Positions 7,839 to 16,789 are shown, counted from the stretch's first letter. The stretch: DNA of 51,117 bases from CAYUIS01 sp964444825 (GCA_964444825.1 CAYUIS010000018.1:1-51117); one strand, 5' to 3'. The notes: generated by a model not told the origin, from the sequence alone. A program made the numbers and translations.

Positions 7839-8480
7839 CTAGCGCGAATAATACTCAACGACCAGTTGTTCTTTCAGATCCGCCGAGATGTCTTCACGAG
7901 TAGGCAACTGGAGTACTCGAGCAGCCATCGAGCCTGGATCCAGGTTCAACCAATGTGGCACTGACGCCGCATCCAAGAGCTCGGCACGCTCCCTAAAGTA
8001 CGTCCGCTTACGACTTCCCTCCCGCACCACGATCGTATCCTGTGGGCGGACGAGGTAGGACGGGATGTTGGTCCGGTAACCATTGACCACAAAGTGACCA
8101 TGCTGCACAAGTTGTCGGGCCTGCGGCCGCGAGTCAGCAAATCCAAGCCGATAGACGACGTTGTCCAGTCTGCTTTCCAGCACAATCAACAGGTTCGCAC
8201 CAGTTAGCCCTGACCGTCGCTCCGCCACACGGTAGTATCGCCGGAACTGACGCTCCAGCACCCCGTATATACGTCGCACCTTCTGTTTCTCACGCAACTG
8301 GCGAGAATAGTCGGATGTGCGACGACGACGGAACTGGGCCAGACGGCCATGAGCTCCAGGCGGATACCCTCGGTCCTTCTCGAACGGGCATTTGGGCGAG
8401 ACACAACGCGCCCCCTTCAGAAACAGCTTGTCCCCTTCACGACGGCACAGCTTACAAACCGGGCCGGTATACCTAGCCAT
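7839..8480 (-). CDS. rpsD: 30S ribosomal protein S4
   Basis: 213 residues. The N-terminus carries four Cys (CKLC and a downstream C-x4-C pair) and is the zinc-binding form of S4. The S4 RNA-binding domain is in the middle, RLDNVVYRLGFADSRPQARQ. S4 is a primary 16S binder and in some bacteria represses its own operon. ATG 8480, 36 bases after rpsK. Confidence 0.97.
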   Translation of the reverse strand: MARYTGPVCKLCRREGDKLFLKGARCVSPKCPFEKDRGYPPGAHGRLAQFRRRRTSDYSRQLREKQKVRRIYGVLERQFRRYYRVAERRSGLTGANLLIVLESRLDNVVYRLGFADSRPQARQLVQHGHFVVNGYRTNIPSYLVRPQDTIVVREGSRKRTYFRERAELLDAASVPHWLNLDPGSMAARVLQLPTREDISADLKEQLVVEYYSR

Positions 8481-8516
8481 ACTATACTCCTAGTTCCAAA
8501 AACTGATTCGCGCCGA

Positions 8517-8915
8517 CTATACGCGGCGCTTCTTTGGCGGACGACACCCATTGTGCGGGATCGGGGTCACGTCGGTAATCGAGCGCACCCGCAGGCCCGC
8601 TGCCTGGATCGAACGAATCGCAGCTTCTCGCCCAGGGCCAGGCCCCTTCACAAAGATGTCCACCTCAACCATTCCGTTGTCCATGGCGTCTCTAGCCGCC
8701 TTCTGAGCAGCCTGTCGGGCTGCAAAGGGCGTGCTCTTGCGCGACCCCTTGAATCCCATCGTTCCACCACTGGACCAGTTGACCACGTTTCCCTGTGTAT
8801 CGGTCATCGTCACGATCGTGTTATTGAAGGTGGCGTGGACGTGAGCCTGTCCTCGCGGAACGCTTTTCTTAACGCGGCGTCCACTCCGCTGCCGTGATTG
8901 CTTAGCTTGCGCCAT
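8517..8915 (-). CDS. rpsK: 30S ribosomal protein S11
   Basis: 132 residues; the basic N-terminus leads into HVHATFNNTIVTMTDTQGN and the protein ends with the typical TPIPHNGCRPPKKRRV. Forms the platform of the 30S subunit. ATG 8915, 35 bases after rpsM. Confidence 0.97.
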   Translation of the reverse strand: MAQAKQSRQRSGRRVKKSVPRGQAHVHATFNNTIVTMTDTQGNVVNWSSGGTMGFKGSRKSTPFAARQAAQKAARDAMDNGMVEVDIFVKGPGPGREAAIRSIQAAGLRVRSITDVTPIPHNGCRPPKKRRV

Positions 8916-8950
8916 TAGTCCTCCTGCATAAAACCTTGCAGCACCAACAA

Positions 8951-9340
8951 CTACTTTTTCTTCATACCACGACGCCGTCCGCGGCCAGCCACCGTCTTCT
9001 TGGGACCACGCTTGGTGCGCGCGTTGGTCTTGGTACGCTGGCCATGCACGGGCAGATTACGACGGTGCCGCAGCCCACGGTAGCATCCGATATCCATCAG
9101 CCGACGGATGTTCATCTGCACCTCGCGCCGCAGATCACCCTCAACACGGTATTCTCTGTCAATCGTCTCACGCAGAGACGTGATCTCCGACTCTGTCAGA
9201 TCTCTGACCTTTTTATCGGGAACCACGCCAGCTTGGGCCAGAATCTCATTACTGAGCGCGCGTCCGATGCCATAGATATACGTCAGGCCAATCTCCACCC
9301 GCTTGTTCCGTGGCAGGTCTATGCCTGCAATACGTGCCAT
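8951..9340 (-). CDS. rpsM: 30S ribosomal protein S13
   Basis: 129 residues starting MARIAGIDLPRNKRVEIGLT, with the helix-two-turn-helix RNA contact and the basic tail ARTKRGPKKTVAGRGRR. Sits in the 30S head and contacts P-site tRNA and the 50S subunit. Encoded directly after rpmJ. Confidence 0.97.
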   Translation of the reverse strand: MARIAGIDLPRNKRVEIGLTYIYGIGRALSNEILAQAGVVPDKKVRDLTESEITSLRETIDREYRVEGDLRREVQMNIRRLMDIGCYRGLRHRRNLPVHGQRTKTNARTKRGPKKTVAGRGRRRGMKKK

Positions 9341-9361
9341 ATCTTTTCCTCCCGCGCCCCA

Positions 9362-9475
9362 CTATCCCTGACGCTGCTTGTGCTTCGGATTCTCGCAAAT
9401 CACGCGTACCACGCCACGCCGCCGAATGATCTTGCACTTTGGGCAGCGACGCTTCACTGATGGTGATACCTTCAT
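9362..9475 (-). CDS. rpmJ: 50S ribosomal protein L36
   Basis: A 37-residue gene: MKVSPSVKRRCPKCKIIRR, then a Cys and a His that complete the zinc site (C11, C14, C27, H32). This is the zinc-binding C+ form. It lies 29 bases after secY and just before rpsM. In many bacteria adk, map and infA stand between secY and rpmJ; none is here. Confidence 0.95.
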   Translation of the reverse strand: MKVSPSVKRRCPKCKIIRRRGVVRVICENPKHKQRQG

Positions 9476-9504
9476 CCCACTCAACCTCCCCACTAGGCCC
9501 AGTC

Positions 9505-10842
9505 TTACTTGATGAATCCTTCATAGTGACGCATAAGGAGCTGGGCTTCCAACTGGCGCATCGTATCGATCACCACACCAACAACGATCAACATACCAGA
9601 GGCGGTGACCAGCAATACCTTGGTCTCCAGGAAGAGATCTACGATATAGGGCAGAACTGCCACGCCGCCCAGGAAGAGCGCTCCCACCAACGTAATGCGC
9701 CGATAGACAGAGTTTATGAAATCGGCCGTCTTTTTCCCAGGCCGGATCCCAGGAATAAATCCCCCCTGGCGCTGCAATGCGCCCGGCAGGTCCTGCTGTT
9801 GCACCATGACGTCCGTATAGAAATAGGTAAAGCCCACGACCGTCGCAAAGTAGAGCAGACCATACCACGGGCTCTGCCCACTGAAAAAGTTCATCACTCC
9901 CGTCGCAAACTGAGCAATGCGTGCATTCTCATTGATAACAAAGAACTGGGCGATCACCGCCGGGAACGTGAGAAACGACTGGGCAAAAATCAGTGGGATC
10001 ATGCCAGCGGTGTTGACGCGCAATGGAATGTGAGTGCTGCCACCAGCATACATCTTGATGCCACGTACCCGCTTGCCATACTGCACCGGGATGCGCCGCT
10101 CGCCCTCCTGAACCACCACAATCACAAACATCATGAGGGCCATGATCGCCAAAAAGATGCCGACCATCAACAGCCCCGTCGCAACGCCCCCCTCCCTCGC
10201 CTGGGCCTGCGTCCAGATGCGCACCAGATTCTGCGGCACGCTAGCCACGATACCACTAAAGATGATCAGCGATAACCCATTGCCGATCCCCTGCTCAGTG
10301 ATCAGATCTCCCAGCCAGATGGCAAACATTGTGCCTGCTGACATCGCCACCAACACTGAAATGGTGGGTAGGATGTTTTGAGCCTCGCTGAAGCCAAAGT
10401 TAGGAAGGACCGCTTCACCACCGGTACCCGAGCCGAAAACCCGCGCTTGCCCAAAGGCCTGCAACAATCCCAGGGGTATGGCCAAGTAGTATGTCCACTG
10501 GTTGATCCTGCGTTGGCCAGCCTCTCCCTCCTGCGCTATGCGTTCCAGCGCGGGGATGATCGGGGTCAAGAGTTGCAGGATAATCTGGGCAGTAATGTAT
10601 GGGTACACACCGTTTGCGATAACCGAGAAGTTGGCCACCGCACCACCAGACAGGATATTCATCAGGTTGAACAACTGGCTGGCACCACCTTCGCCCGCCA
10701 GCAACTGCTGCAGAGCCGCCTGGTTCACGCCAGGCACCGGCACGTGAGCCGCCAGCCGATAGATGACAAGGATCAACAGCGTATACAACAGCTTACGCCG
10801 CAGATCGGGCAGAACCATTGCGTTTCGCAGGGCCTGAATCAT
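9505..10842 (-). CDS. secY: Preprotein translocase subunit SecY
   Basis: 445 residues with ten predicted membrane helices. SecY signatures include GVYPYITAQIILQLL and VVVQEGERRIPVQYGKR. It forms the protein-conducting channel for signal-peptide proteins, such as the subtilase encoded at the right end. ATG 10842; follows rplO by 46 bases, as in the spc operon of most bacteria. Confidence 0.97.
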   Translation of the reverse strand: MIQALRNAMVLPDLRRKLLYTLLILVIYRLAAHVPVPGVNQAALQQLLAGEGGASQLFNLMNILSGGAVANFSVIANGVYPYITAQIILQLLTPIIPALERIAQEGEAGQRRINQWTYYLAIPLGLLQAFGQARVFGSGTGGEAVLPNFGFSEAQNILPTISVLVAMSAGTMFAIWLGDLITEQGIGNGLSLIIFSGIVASVPQNLVRIWTQAQAREGGVATGLLMVGIFLAIMALMMFVIVVVQEGERRIPVQYGKRVRGIKMYAGGSTHIPLRVNTAGMIPLIFAQSFLTFPAVIAQFFVINENARIAQFATGVMNFFSGQSPWYGLLYFATVVGFTYFYTDVMVQQQDLPGALQRQGGFIPGIRPGKKTADFINSVYRRITLVGALFLGGVAVLPYIVDLFLETKVLLVTASGMLIVVGVVIDTMRQLEAQLLMRHYEGFIK

Positions 10843-10888
10843 TTGCTCTCAAATCTCCAAAGTGTACAACTGCTGACCCTCAGGATAC

Positions 10889-11368
10889 TTAGCGAGTACG
10901 ATAGCCACCCCTTCGCCAGGGCAATTCCTCCATCGCTCCCCCGGCGGCCTCGATCTTTTCCCGGGCGCTGTTCGAGAAACGATGCGCTTTTACAGTCAGG
11001 GGATGGGGCAACTCTCCGCGTCCCAGGATCGCCACCAACTCATCCGCTCGTTTGATGATGCCAGCTTCGGCCAATGTCTCCGGTGTGACTTCCGCTCCCT
11101 TGGGGAAAACCGCAAGCCGCTTCAGGTTTACGGGTGTAAAGCGAACACGCCACGGATCACGGAAACCCACACCCCGCAAAAACGGGAGCTTGCGCACCAG
11201 CGGCAATTGACCGCCCTCAAAGTACAGCGGTAGACTTCCACCACTGCGAGACCTCTGCCCCTTTGTCCCACGTCCAGCCGTCTTGCCTTGCCCGGCAGCA
11301 ATACCGCGCCCAACACGCCTGCGCTTTTTCACCGATCTCTCAGAAGGTTTCAGATCGTGCAACTTCAC
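10889..11368 (-). CDS. rplO: 50S ribosomal protein L15
   Basis: 159 residues: MKLHDLKPSERSVKKRRRVG, the glycine-rich GRGTKGQRSRSGG, and the C-terminal globular part ending in EKIEAAGGAMEELP. GTG 11368 is the start, with AGGGGGTG upstream. Confidence 0.96.
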   Translation of the reverse strand: MKLHDLKPSERSVKKRRRVGRGIAAGQGKTAGRGTKGQRSRSGGSLPLYFEGGQLPLVRKLPFLRGVGFRDPWRVRFTPVNLKRLAVFPKGAEVTPETLAEAGIIKRADELVAILGRGELPHPLTVKAHRFSNSAREKIEAAGGAMEELPWRRGGYRTR

Positions 11369-11397
11369 CTTGTCACCCCCTACAGCCAGCCAACCCG

Positions 11398-11622
11398 CTA
11401 GCCCAACTCCTCCACCGTCAACAAGTGTTTTACCTTGTCGATCATCCCCCGTATGACAGGCGTATCCTCCTGCTCAACGGTCTGATGCATCCGTCGCAGC
11501 CCCAATGCCCGGACCGTTCGTTTCTGCCGTTCAGAGTACCCGATCGGGCTTTTGGAGAGCGTGATGTGCAGCAGTCTGGCCTTTTTGCGTTTCGCGCTAC
11601 TTCCCTTTTTGGCTGCGCTCAT
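11398..11622 (-). CDS. rpmD: 50S ribosomal protein L30
   Basis: 74 residues, with the L30 core LLHITLSKSPIGYSERQKRT and ALGLRRMHQTV, and a short basic N-terminal addition. ATG 11622 overlaps the rpsE stop as ATGA, with GAGG upstream; an in-frame TTG at 11637 is less likely. Confidence 0.93.
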   Translation of the reverse strand: MSAAKKGSSAKRKKARLLHITLSKSPIGYSERQKRTVRALGLRRMHQTVEQEDTPVIRGMIDKVKHLLTVEELG

Positions 11623-12158
11623 CGACCTCGTCTCCAAAACGGCATCACGCCAACTTCCGACACGCCGCGATCGCGGGCCACGTCCTCAACACGACGCAAC
11701 TGCCGCAGGCCATCCATCGTCGCGCGCACGACATTGAGCACATTTGCGCTCCCCTGCGATTTGGTAAGCACGTCGCTCACTCCGACAGCCTCCAGCACAG
11801 CACGGACACCACCGGCCGCGATCACACCTGTTCCCAGGGTAGCGGGCTTTATGAGCACTTTTGCTCCACTGCACCGCCCCGATACCTCGTGCGGTACTGT
11901 GGTTCCCACCAGTGGAACGGTCTCCATGTCGCGTCTCGCCCGTTCCGTGGCCTTGCGAATAGCATCGGGGACCGCGCGCGCCTTGCCAATCCCCATGCCA
12001 ACTTGCCCGCGGTTATCCCCCACCACAGCCACGACACGGAAACCGAAGCGACGCCCACCCTTGACGACTTTGGCTACCCGCGTGATATCTACGACGCGTT
12101 CGTCCAGTTCCTCTCTATCCGTAAAGACCTCGCGATTCCTCAAGCCACCTCGAGCCAT
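11619..12158 (-). CDS. rpsE: 30S ribosomal protein S5
   Basis: 179 residues: the double-stranded RNA-binding part VVDITRVAKVVKGGRRFGF, then GVRAVLEAVGVSDVLTKSQG. S5 acts in decoding accuracy and mRNA unwinding. ATG 12158; its stop overlaps the rpmD start. Confidence 0.97.
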   Translation of the reverse strand: MARGGLRNREVFTDREELDERVVDITRVAKVVKGGRRFGFRVVAVVGDNRGQVGMGIGKARAVPDAIRKATERARRDMETVPLVGTTVPHEVSGRCSGAKVLIKPATLGTGVIAAGGVRAVLEAVGVSDVLTKSQGSANVLNVVRATMDGLRQLRRVEDVARDRGVSEVGVMPFWRRGR

Positions 12159-12174
12159 ACTGCCTCCGTAACGT

Positions 12175-12540
12175 CTAGAACTCGAGCCCGCCCTCGCGAG
12201 CCCCGTCTGCCACAGCCTTTACCCGGCCGTGATACTGATATCCACCCCGGTCAAAGACCACTCTCCCAATCCCCTGCTCTATCGCACGCTCCGCCAGGAC
12301 CTTGCCCACCACACGCGCCTGCTGTGTCTTGTTCAACCCTTGAATCTGGGACTCTATCTCCTCGTCAATGGTTGAAGCAGAAACCAACGTATGCTTCTGG
12401 CTATCATCAATTACCTGGGCGTATATGTGACGCAAGCTGCGAAACACATTCAATCGCGGCCGCTCCGGCGTCCCGACCACGTGCTTGCGGACGCGTCTGT
12501 GCCGCCGCAGACGAGCTGCTCGACGGTTAGTCTTTGCCAT
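12175..12540 (-). CDS. rplR: 50S ribosomal protein L18
   Basis: 121 residues: basic start AKTNRRAARLRRHRRVRKHV, then GTPERPRLNVFRSLRHIYAQ, ending VVFDRGGYQYHGRVKAVADG. Binds 5S rRNA. ATG 12540 is preferred to TTG 12546; AAGGGG lies eight bases before it. Confidence 0.96.
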   Translation of the reverse strand: MAKTNRRAARLRRHRRVRKHVVGTPERPRLNVFRSLRHIYAQVIDDSQKHTLVSASTIDEEIESQIQGLNKTQQARVVGKVLAERAIEQGIGRVVFDRGGYQYHGRVKAVADGAREGGLEF

Positions 12541-12625
12541 ACTCAACCCCTTGGTTTCGGATCTGACGATCTGCCGGTCTGATCAACTCTAGAACCACGA
12601 CGTCAGCAATCTCAGATCGCTTAGC

Positions 12626-13174
12626 TTAGGCTATCTTACCGGCCTTACCGGCCTTGCGGCGAACATACTCACCGAGGTATCGAACGCCCTTACCTTTGTA
12701 AGGCTCCGGTGGTCGCCAGGCCCGAATCTCCGCCGCTGTCTGTCCCACGAGCTCCTTGTCAGCCCCCCTCACCGTAATCACTTTTGTACGGGACTCTACC
12801 TCGAACTCGATACCCTCAGGTGGGTCAATGTGCACCGGATGGGAAAACCCCAACTGGAGGAGCAGACTGCCATCTTCCTGCAAGTCTACCCGGTATCCAA
12901 CGCCCTGGACCTCCAACTGCTTCTGGAAGCCCTCACTCACGCCGATTACCATATTGTTCAACAACGCCCGCGTTAGACCATGCAGCGCCCTGTGATGTCG
13001 CTGGTCAGTTGGACGATGAACCGTTAATTGCTCATCTTCCAGCGAAATCTCCATGTCCGGATGGAACGTTCGGGAAAGCTCACCCTTGGCTCCGCTCACC
13101 GCCACCTGATTGCCTTGAATATTGACCTTCACCCCACCGGGTAAGGAAATCGGCATACGACCAATCCGCGACAA
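12626..13174 (-). CDS. rplF: 50S ribosomal protein L6
   Basis: 182 residues made of two L6 domains; MSRIGRMPISLPGGVKV at the start and RAWRPPEPYKGKGVRYLGE near the end are diagnostic. The start codon is TTG 13174, seven bases after GGGAGG. Confidence 0.97.
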   Translation of the reverse strand: MSRIGRMPISLPGGVKVNIQGNQVAVSGAKGELSRTFHPDMEISLEDEQLTVHRPTDQRHHRALHGLTRALLNNMVIGVSEGFQKQLEVQGVGYRVDLQEDGSLLLQLGFSHPVHIDPPEGIEFEVESRTKVITVRGADKELVGQTAAEIRAWRPPEPYKGKGVRYLGEYVRRKAGKAGKIA

Positions 13175-13204
13175 TTTCAGCCTCCCTCAGGTCCTAGCTT
13201 TGAC

Positions 13205-13612
13205 CTACCACACGTAACACAGTACCTCACCGCCGACGCCCAAGCGACGCGCCTGCTGCCCAGTGATGACTCCCTTGGGCGTGGTGAGGATCGCAACTCC
13301 CATACCGCTTCGCACCCATGGTATCTCAGACGTGCGAGTGTAGACGCGACGACCCGGCTTGCTGACCCGCTTGAGCCCCGTAATGACTGGATGGCGCTCC
13401 TTCTTCTCACCCACATACTTTAGTTTGATCACCAGGTGAGGTTGCGGACGGTCACGCGTCACGTGAAAATCCTCAATGAATCCCTCATCCACCAAGATTT
13501 TGGCAATGGCCACTTTGAGCGTGGAAGAGGGAAGACGCACGCTTACGTGCCCCACCATAAGGGCGTTACGTATACGCGCCAACATATCGGCTATTGGATC
13601 AGACATCGTCAT
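13205..13612 (-). CDS. rpsH: 30S ribosomal protein S8
   Basis: 135 residues: SDPIADMLARIRNALMVGH at the start and STPKGVITGQQ-type C-terminal motif (here TTPKGVITGQQARR) with GGEVLCYVW as the end. S8 binds the central domain of 16S rRNA and is the repressor of the spc operon in E. coli. Two ATGs (13612, 13606) are possible; the first has GAGAGG nine bases upstream. Confidence 0.97.
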   Translation of the reverse strand: MTMSDPIADMLARIRNALMVGHVSVRLPSSTLKVAIAKILVDEGFIEDFHVTRDRPQPHLVIKLKYVGEKKERHPVITGLKRVSKPGRRVYTRTSEIPWVRSGMGVAILTTPKGVITGQQARRLGVGGEVLCYVW

Positions 13613-13639
13613 TAGACAAGACCTCTCGTTCCGTGGTGC

Positions 13640-13822
13640 TTACCAACTCGATTTGACGACACCGGGAATCTCCCCCCTCAGAGCTCGTTCTCGGAAACAG
13701 ATGCGGCACATCTGGAACCGCCGCATATAGCCACGTGGGCGACCACATATCCGGCACCGGTTGCGTACCTGGGTTTTGTGCTCGCGCCTCGCCTCTCGAA
13801 TCGGCATGCATGTTTTTGCCAT
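13640..13822 (-). CDS. rpsN: 30S ribosomal protein S14, zinc (type Z) form
   Basis: 60 residues, with two CxxC pairs in RNRCRICGRPRGYMRRF and MCRICFRERA. This is the short zinc-dependent form of S14; a zinc-free copy would be expected elsewhere only if the organism adapts to zinc shortage. ATG 13822. Confidence 0.96.
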   Translation of the reverse strand: MAKTCMPIREARREHKTQVRNRCRICGRPRGYMRRFQMCRICFRERALRGEIPGVVKSSW

Positions 13823-13842
13823 ACTAAACTCTCCAATCCAGG

Positions 13843-14388
13843 TCAGCGACCATGTCGCTGGAAGGGCATTCCCAGCAGAGCCAACAGCCGCCGTCCTTCC
13901 TCATCCGTCTGAGCCGTGGTCACAATGCTGATTTCCATACCGCGTATCTTGTCAATCGAGTCGTAGTTTACCTCAGGGAACACCAGTTGCTCACGCAACC
14001 CCAGTGTATAGTTCCCATGCCCATCCAAGGTGTCCGGAACACCACGAAAGTCACGTTGACGCGCCAAGGCCACATTGCACAACCGGTCAAAGAATGCCCA
14101 CATACGTGCACCACGCAGCGTGACCTTGACCCCGATGGCTCGTCCTTCCCGGAGCTTGAAGTTAGCGATAGACTTGCGCGCTCGGGTAGTCACCGGACGC
14201 TGTCCCGTGATCGTCGTGACGTCCTGCACTGCATGATCCAATGCCTTGGCATTATCTAGCGCCTCGCCCACGCCAATGTTCACGATAATCTTGCGCAGTC
14301 GTGGCACCTGCATCAAGTTCCCGTACCCGAACTCTTCAACAAGTGCGGGGCGAACCTCTTCAGTATAAAGCTTCTGCAACCGCTGCAT
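13843..14388 (-). CDS. rplE: 50S ribosomal protein L5
   Basis: 181 residues: PRLRKIIVNIGVGEA, ITGQRPVTTRARKSIANFKL and the DEEGRRLLALLGMPF end. Binds 5S rRNA and contacts P-site tRNA. ATG 14388. Confidence 0.97.
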   Translation of the reverse strand: MQRLQKLYTEEVRPALVEEFGYGNLMQVPRLRKIIVNIGVGEALDNAKALDHAVQDVTTITGQRPVTTRARKSIANFKLREGRAIGVKVTLRGARMWAFFDRLCNVALARQRDFRGVPDTLDGHGNYTLGLREQLVFPEVNYDSIDKIRGMEISIVTTAQTDEEGRRLLALLGMPFQRHGR

Positions 14389-14435
14389 CAGTCTGCCTTC
14401 CTCAAAAACAAGTGCTAGAAAAACGCTCTGTTCCT

Positions 14436-14759
14436 CTAGTCAACTACCTCGCCACACCGTTTACACACACGCACCTTGGTTCCATCATCCAGCCGTGTGT
14501 ATCCCACCCGCGTCCGTTCATCACACTGGGGGCACACGAGCATGACGTTCGAGATATGAAGTGGCGCCTCGAACTCGATGACACCGGGCTGTATCTGGGC
14601 CCGTCCAGCACGCATAGGGCGCTGATGTTTCTTGACAATATTAACTCCAGAGACCACCAAACGGTCATCCTTCGGGTACACCCACTGCACGGTTCCCCGC
14701 AAATATCGATCGTTGCCAGAGATGACCTCTACAGTATCACCTTTTTTGATCTTGGCCAC
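14436..14759 (-). CDS. rplX: 50S ribosomal protein L24
   Basis: 107 residues: KOW motif in IKKGDTVEVISGNDRYLRGT and a C-terminal zinc ribbon (CPQC and CKRC). Initiates 50S assembly. GTG 14759 is the start, seven bases after AAGGAG. Confidence 0.95.
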   Translation of the reverse strand: MAKIKKGDTVEVISGNDRYLRGTVQWVYPKDDRLVVSGVNIVKKHQRPMRAGRAQIQPGVIEFEAPLHISNVMLVCPQCDERTRVGYTRLDDGTKVRVCKRCGEVVD

Positions 14760-14783
14760 CCTTTTACTCCTTCGACCACCCGT

Positions 14784-15155
14784 CTACAACACCTCAGGCG
14801 CTAGCGAAACGATTCTCATAAAGCCCTTTTCCCGCAGTTCCCGAGCCACCGGTCCAAAAATGCGCGTACCTTTGGGGTTGGAGCTTGTTCCATCCAGAAT
14901 CACCGCCGCATTATCATCGAAGCGAATGGTGGACCCATCTTCACGGCGGTACTCTTTTGCAGTCCTCACGATCACCGCACGTACGACGTCGCTCTTAGCA
15001 ACCTGCGCCCTCGGAGTAGCCTGCTTCACGGTTGCAACAACCATGTCACCCACTCCACCATACCGCCGCCTGGAACCACCCAGCACACGGATAACGAGGA
15101 GCTCTCGCGCCCCGGTGTTGTCGGCTACACGCAGACGACTCTCCTGCTGGATCAT
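14784..15155 (-). CDS. rplN: 50S ribosomal protein L14
   Basis: 123 residues: MIQQESRLRVADNTGARELL at the start and FGPVARELREKGFMRIVSLA near the end. The ATG overlaps the rpsQ stop (ATGA), so coupling is likely. Confidence 0.97.
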   Translation of the reverse strand: MIQQESRLRVADNTGARELLVIRVLGGSRRRYGGVGDMVVATVKQATPRAQVAKSDVVRAVIVRTAKEYRREDGSTIRFDDNAAVILDGTSSNPKGTRIFGPVARELREKGFMRIVSLAPEVL

Positions 15156-15442
15156 TGACGACCCTCCGCTAGCGGCCCAGCCTCAATACGCTTCACTATC
15201 TCCTCCACAACCCACCGCTTCTCACGACTCAGTGGACGGGATTCGACAATGCGCACCAAATCTCCAACGCGACAGGTGTTACCCTCGTCGTGGGCCTTGT
15301 ACTTTTTCACACGGCGCACAACTTTCCCATACCGAGGATGGCGCACTCGGCGCTCAACGCTAACCACCACGGTCTTGTCCATTTTGTCGCTTACGACATT
15401 ACCGACAAGTCGCTTCCTTCCAGAACCGCGCTGTTCCATCAC
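15152..15442 (-). CDS. rpsQ: 30S ribosomal protein S17
   Basis: 96 residues: GNVVSDKMDKTVVVSVERRV, then KYKAHDEGNTCRVGDLVRIV. The start is GTG 15442 or the ATG at 15439. The GTG sits seven bases after AGGAGG and overlaps the rpmC stop; the product differs by one residue only. Confidence 0.95.
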   Translation of the reverse strand: MMEQRGSGRKRLVGNVVSDKMDKTVVVSVERRVRHPRYGKVVRRVKKYKAHDEGNTCRVGDLVRIVESRPLSREKRWVVEEIVKRIEAGPLAEGRQ

Positions 15443-15657
15443 TACGCTGCCTCCTCGACCATTTCAGCGACCAACTCGCGCTCGCGAAGAATGGTCTGCA
15501 TTCGGGCGACGTCACGCTTCACAGCCCGCAACCGATTGTAATCCTCCAGGCGGCCCATAGCCATTTCACGACGCAGAGCAAAGAGCTCTCGATAGGACTG
15601 TTCAAGCCGCTCACCTATCTCTTCTATAGTCAAAGTGCGGATTTCACGTGCCTGCAT
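15442..15657 (-). CDS. rpmC: 50S ribosomal protein L29
   Basis: 71 residues: MQAREIRTLTIEEIGERLEQ and the helix pair around LFALRREMAMGRLEDYNRLR. It lies at the peptide tunnel exit and helps dock trigger factor and SRP. ATG 15657; its stop overlaps the rpsQ start. A longer open frame upstream is antisense-free but lies inside rplP and is not used. Confidence 0.94.
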   Translation of the reverse strand: MQAREIRTLTIEEIGERLEQSYRELFALRREMAMGRLEDYNRLRAVKRDVARMQTILRERELVAEMVEEAA

Positions 15658-15664
15658 TTCTATC

Positions 15665-16087
15665 CTACTCCCCGGAAACTCCCTCACGCATAACAAACTG
15701 GCACTTGATCGGCAGCTTGTGAGATGCCAGACGCATCGCCTCACGTGCCATCTCTTCCGATACACCGCCGAGCTCAAACATAACGCGCCCCGGTTTGACC
15801 ACGGCCACCCAGTGATCCACGGCACCTTTGCCTTTGCCCATTCGAGTCTCAGCCGGTTTGGCTGTCACCGGTTTGTCGGGGAAAATACGTATCCAGTACT
15901 TGCCACGGCGCCGCACGTGACGCACGAGCGCTCGTCGCGCTGCCTCAATCTGGCGCGCCGTGACCCAAGCCGGTTCCAGAGCCTGCAACCCATAGTCACC
16001 GAACTCGACCGTGGCTCCACGCGTAGCCTGGCCTCTCATCCGACCACGGAACTGCTTGCGATATTTCACCCGCTTTGGCATCAACAT
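15665..16087 (-). CDS. rplP: 50S ribosomal protein L16
   Basis: 140 residues starting MLMPKRVKYRKQFRGRMRG, the normal family N-terminus; further ATGs upstream would only add unrelated residues overlapping the end of rpsC. RIFPDKPVTAKPAETRMGKG is the loop near the A site and GKGAVDHWVAVV follows. GGGAG precedes ATG 16087. Confidence 0.96.
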   Translation of the reverse strand: MLMPKRVKYRKQFRGRMRGQATRGATVEFGDYGLQALEPAWVTARQIEAARRALVRHVRRRGKYWIRIFPDKPVTAKPAETRMGKGKGAVDHWVAVVKPGRVMFELGGVSEEMAREAMRLASHKLPIKCQFVMREGVSGE

Positions 16088-16126
16088 TGTCCCACTCCCT
16101 CTCCAGTACGTCCAGGGCATCACCCT

Positions 16127-16789
16127 CTAGACGATAAAGGGTTCCTCCTGTACCTTGGTCTCAGGCAAGATATCCCCTTTATAGATCCACACTTTCACTC
16201 CAATGCGACCATAGGTGGTGTGCGCCTCGTCCTGAGCATAGTCAATGTCAGCCCGCATCGTCTGCAGAGGCACACGGCCCTCACGCAGCCACGCCTGGCG
16301 CGCCATTTCGGCCCCATGTAGGCGTCCCTGGCACAGCACCTTGACCCCCTGCGCGCCGGCACGTACTGCCCCCTGCACTACCCGCTTCATAGCCCGACTG
16401 TGGGAAATCCGCCGCTCCAACTGAGAAACGACATTCTCCGCCACCAGTTTGGCGTCCAATTCAGGCTGGTCGATCTCCTGTACGTCCACAGAAACGCGTT
16501 TCCCGGTCCGTTCCTCCAGATCCTTGCGCAACTCTTTGACGGCAGCCCCCTTGCGTCCAATCACGATGCCGGGTTTGGCTGTCCAGATCGTCACCGACAC
16601 CTGATTCGGAAAGCGCTCAATCTCAAGCTTAGAGATACCGGCCCGTCCGACAGTGAAATCGATGTAATCACGAATCTTTAGATCTTCGTGCAGCAGATCG
16701 GCATATTCATCCCCTTCTGCATACCATCGTGCCTTCCAGTCTCGGATGACGCCAATCCTAAAGCCATACGGGTGAACCTTACGTCCCAA
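16127..16789 (-). CDS. rpsC: 30S ribosomal protein S3
   Basis: 220 residues: the canonical start GRKVHPYGFRIGVIRDWKARW, a type II KH domain with VIGRKGAAVKELRKDLE, and the C-terminal S3 domain. Lines the mRNA entry channel. The start codon is TTG 16789, six bases after GGAGG; the conserved N-terminus proves this start. Confidence 0.97.
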   Translation of the reverse strand: MGRKVHPYGFRIGVIRDWKARWYAEGDEYADLLHEDLKIRDYIDFTVGRAGISKLEIERFPNQVSVTIWTAKPGIVIGRKGAAVKELRKDLEERTGKRVSVDVQEIDQPELDAKLVAENVVSQLERRISHSRAMKRVVQGAVRAGAQGVKVLCQGRLHGAEMARQAWLREGRVPLQTMRADIDYAQDEAHTTYGRIGVKVWIYKGDILPETKVQEEPFIV

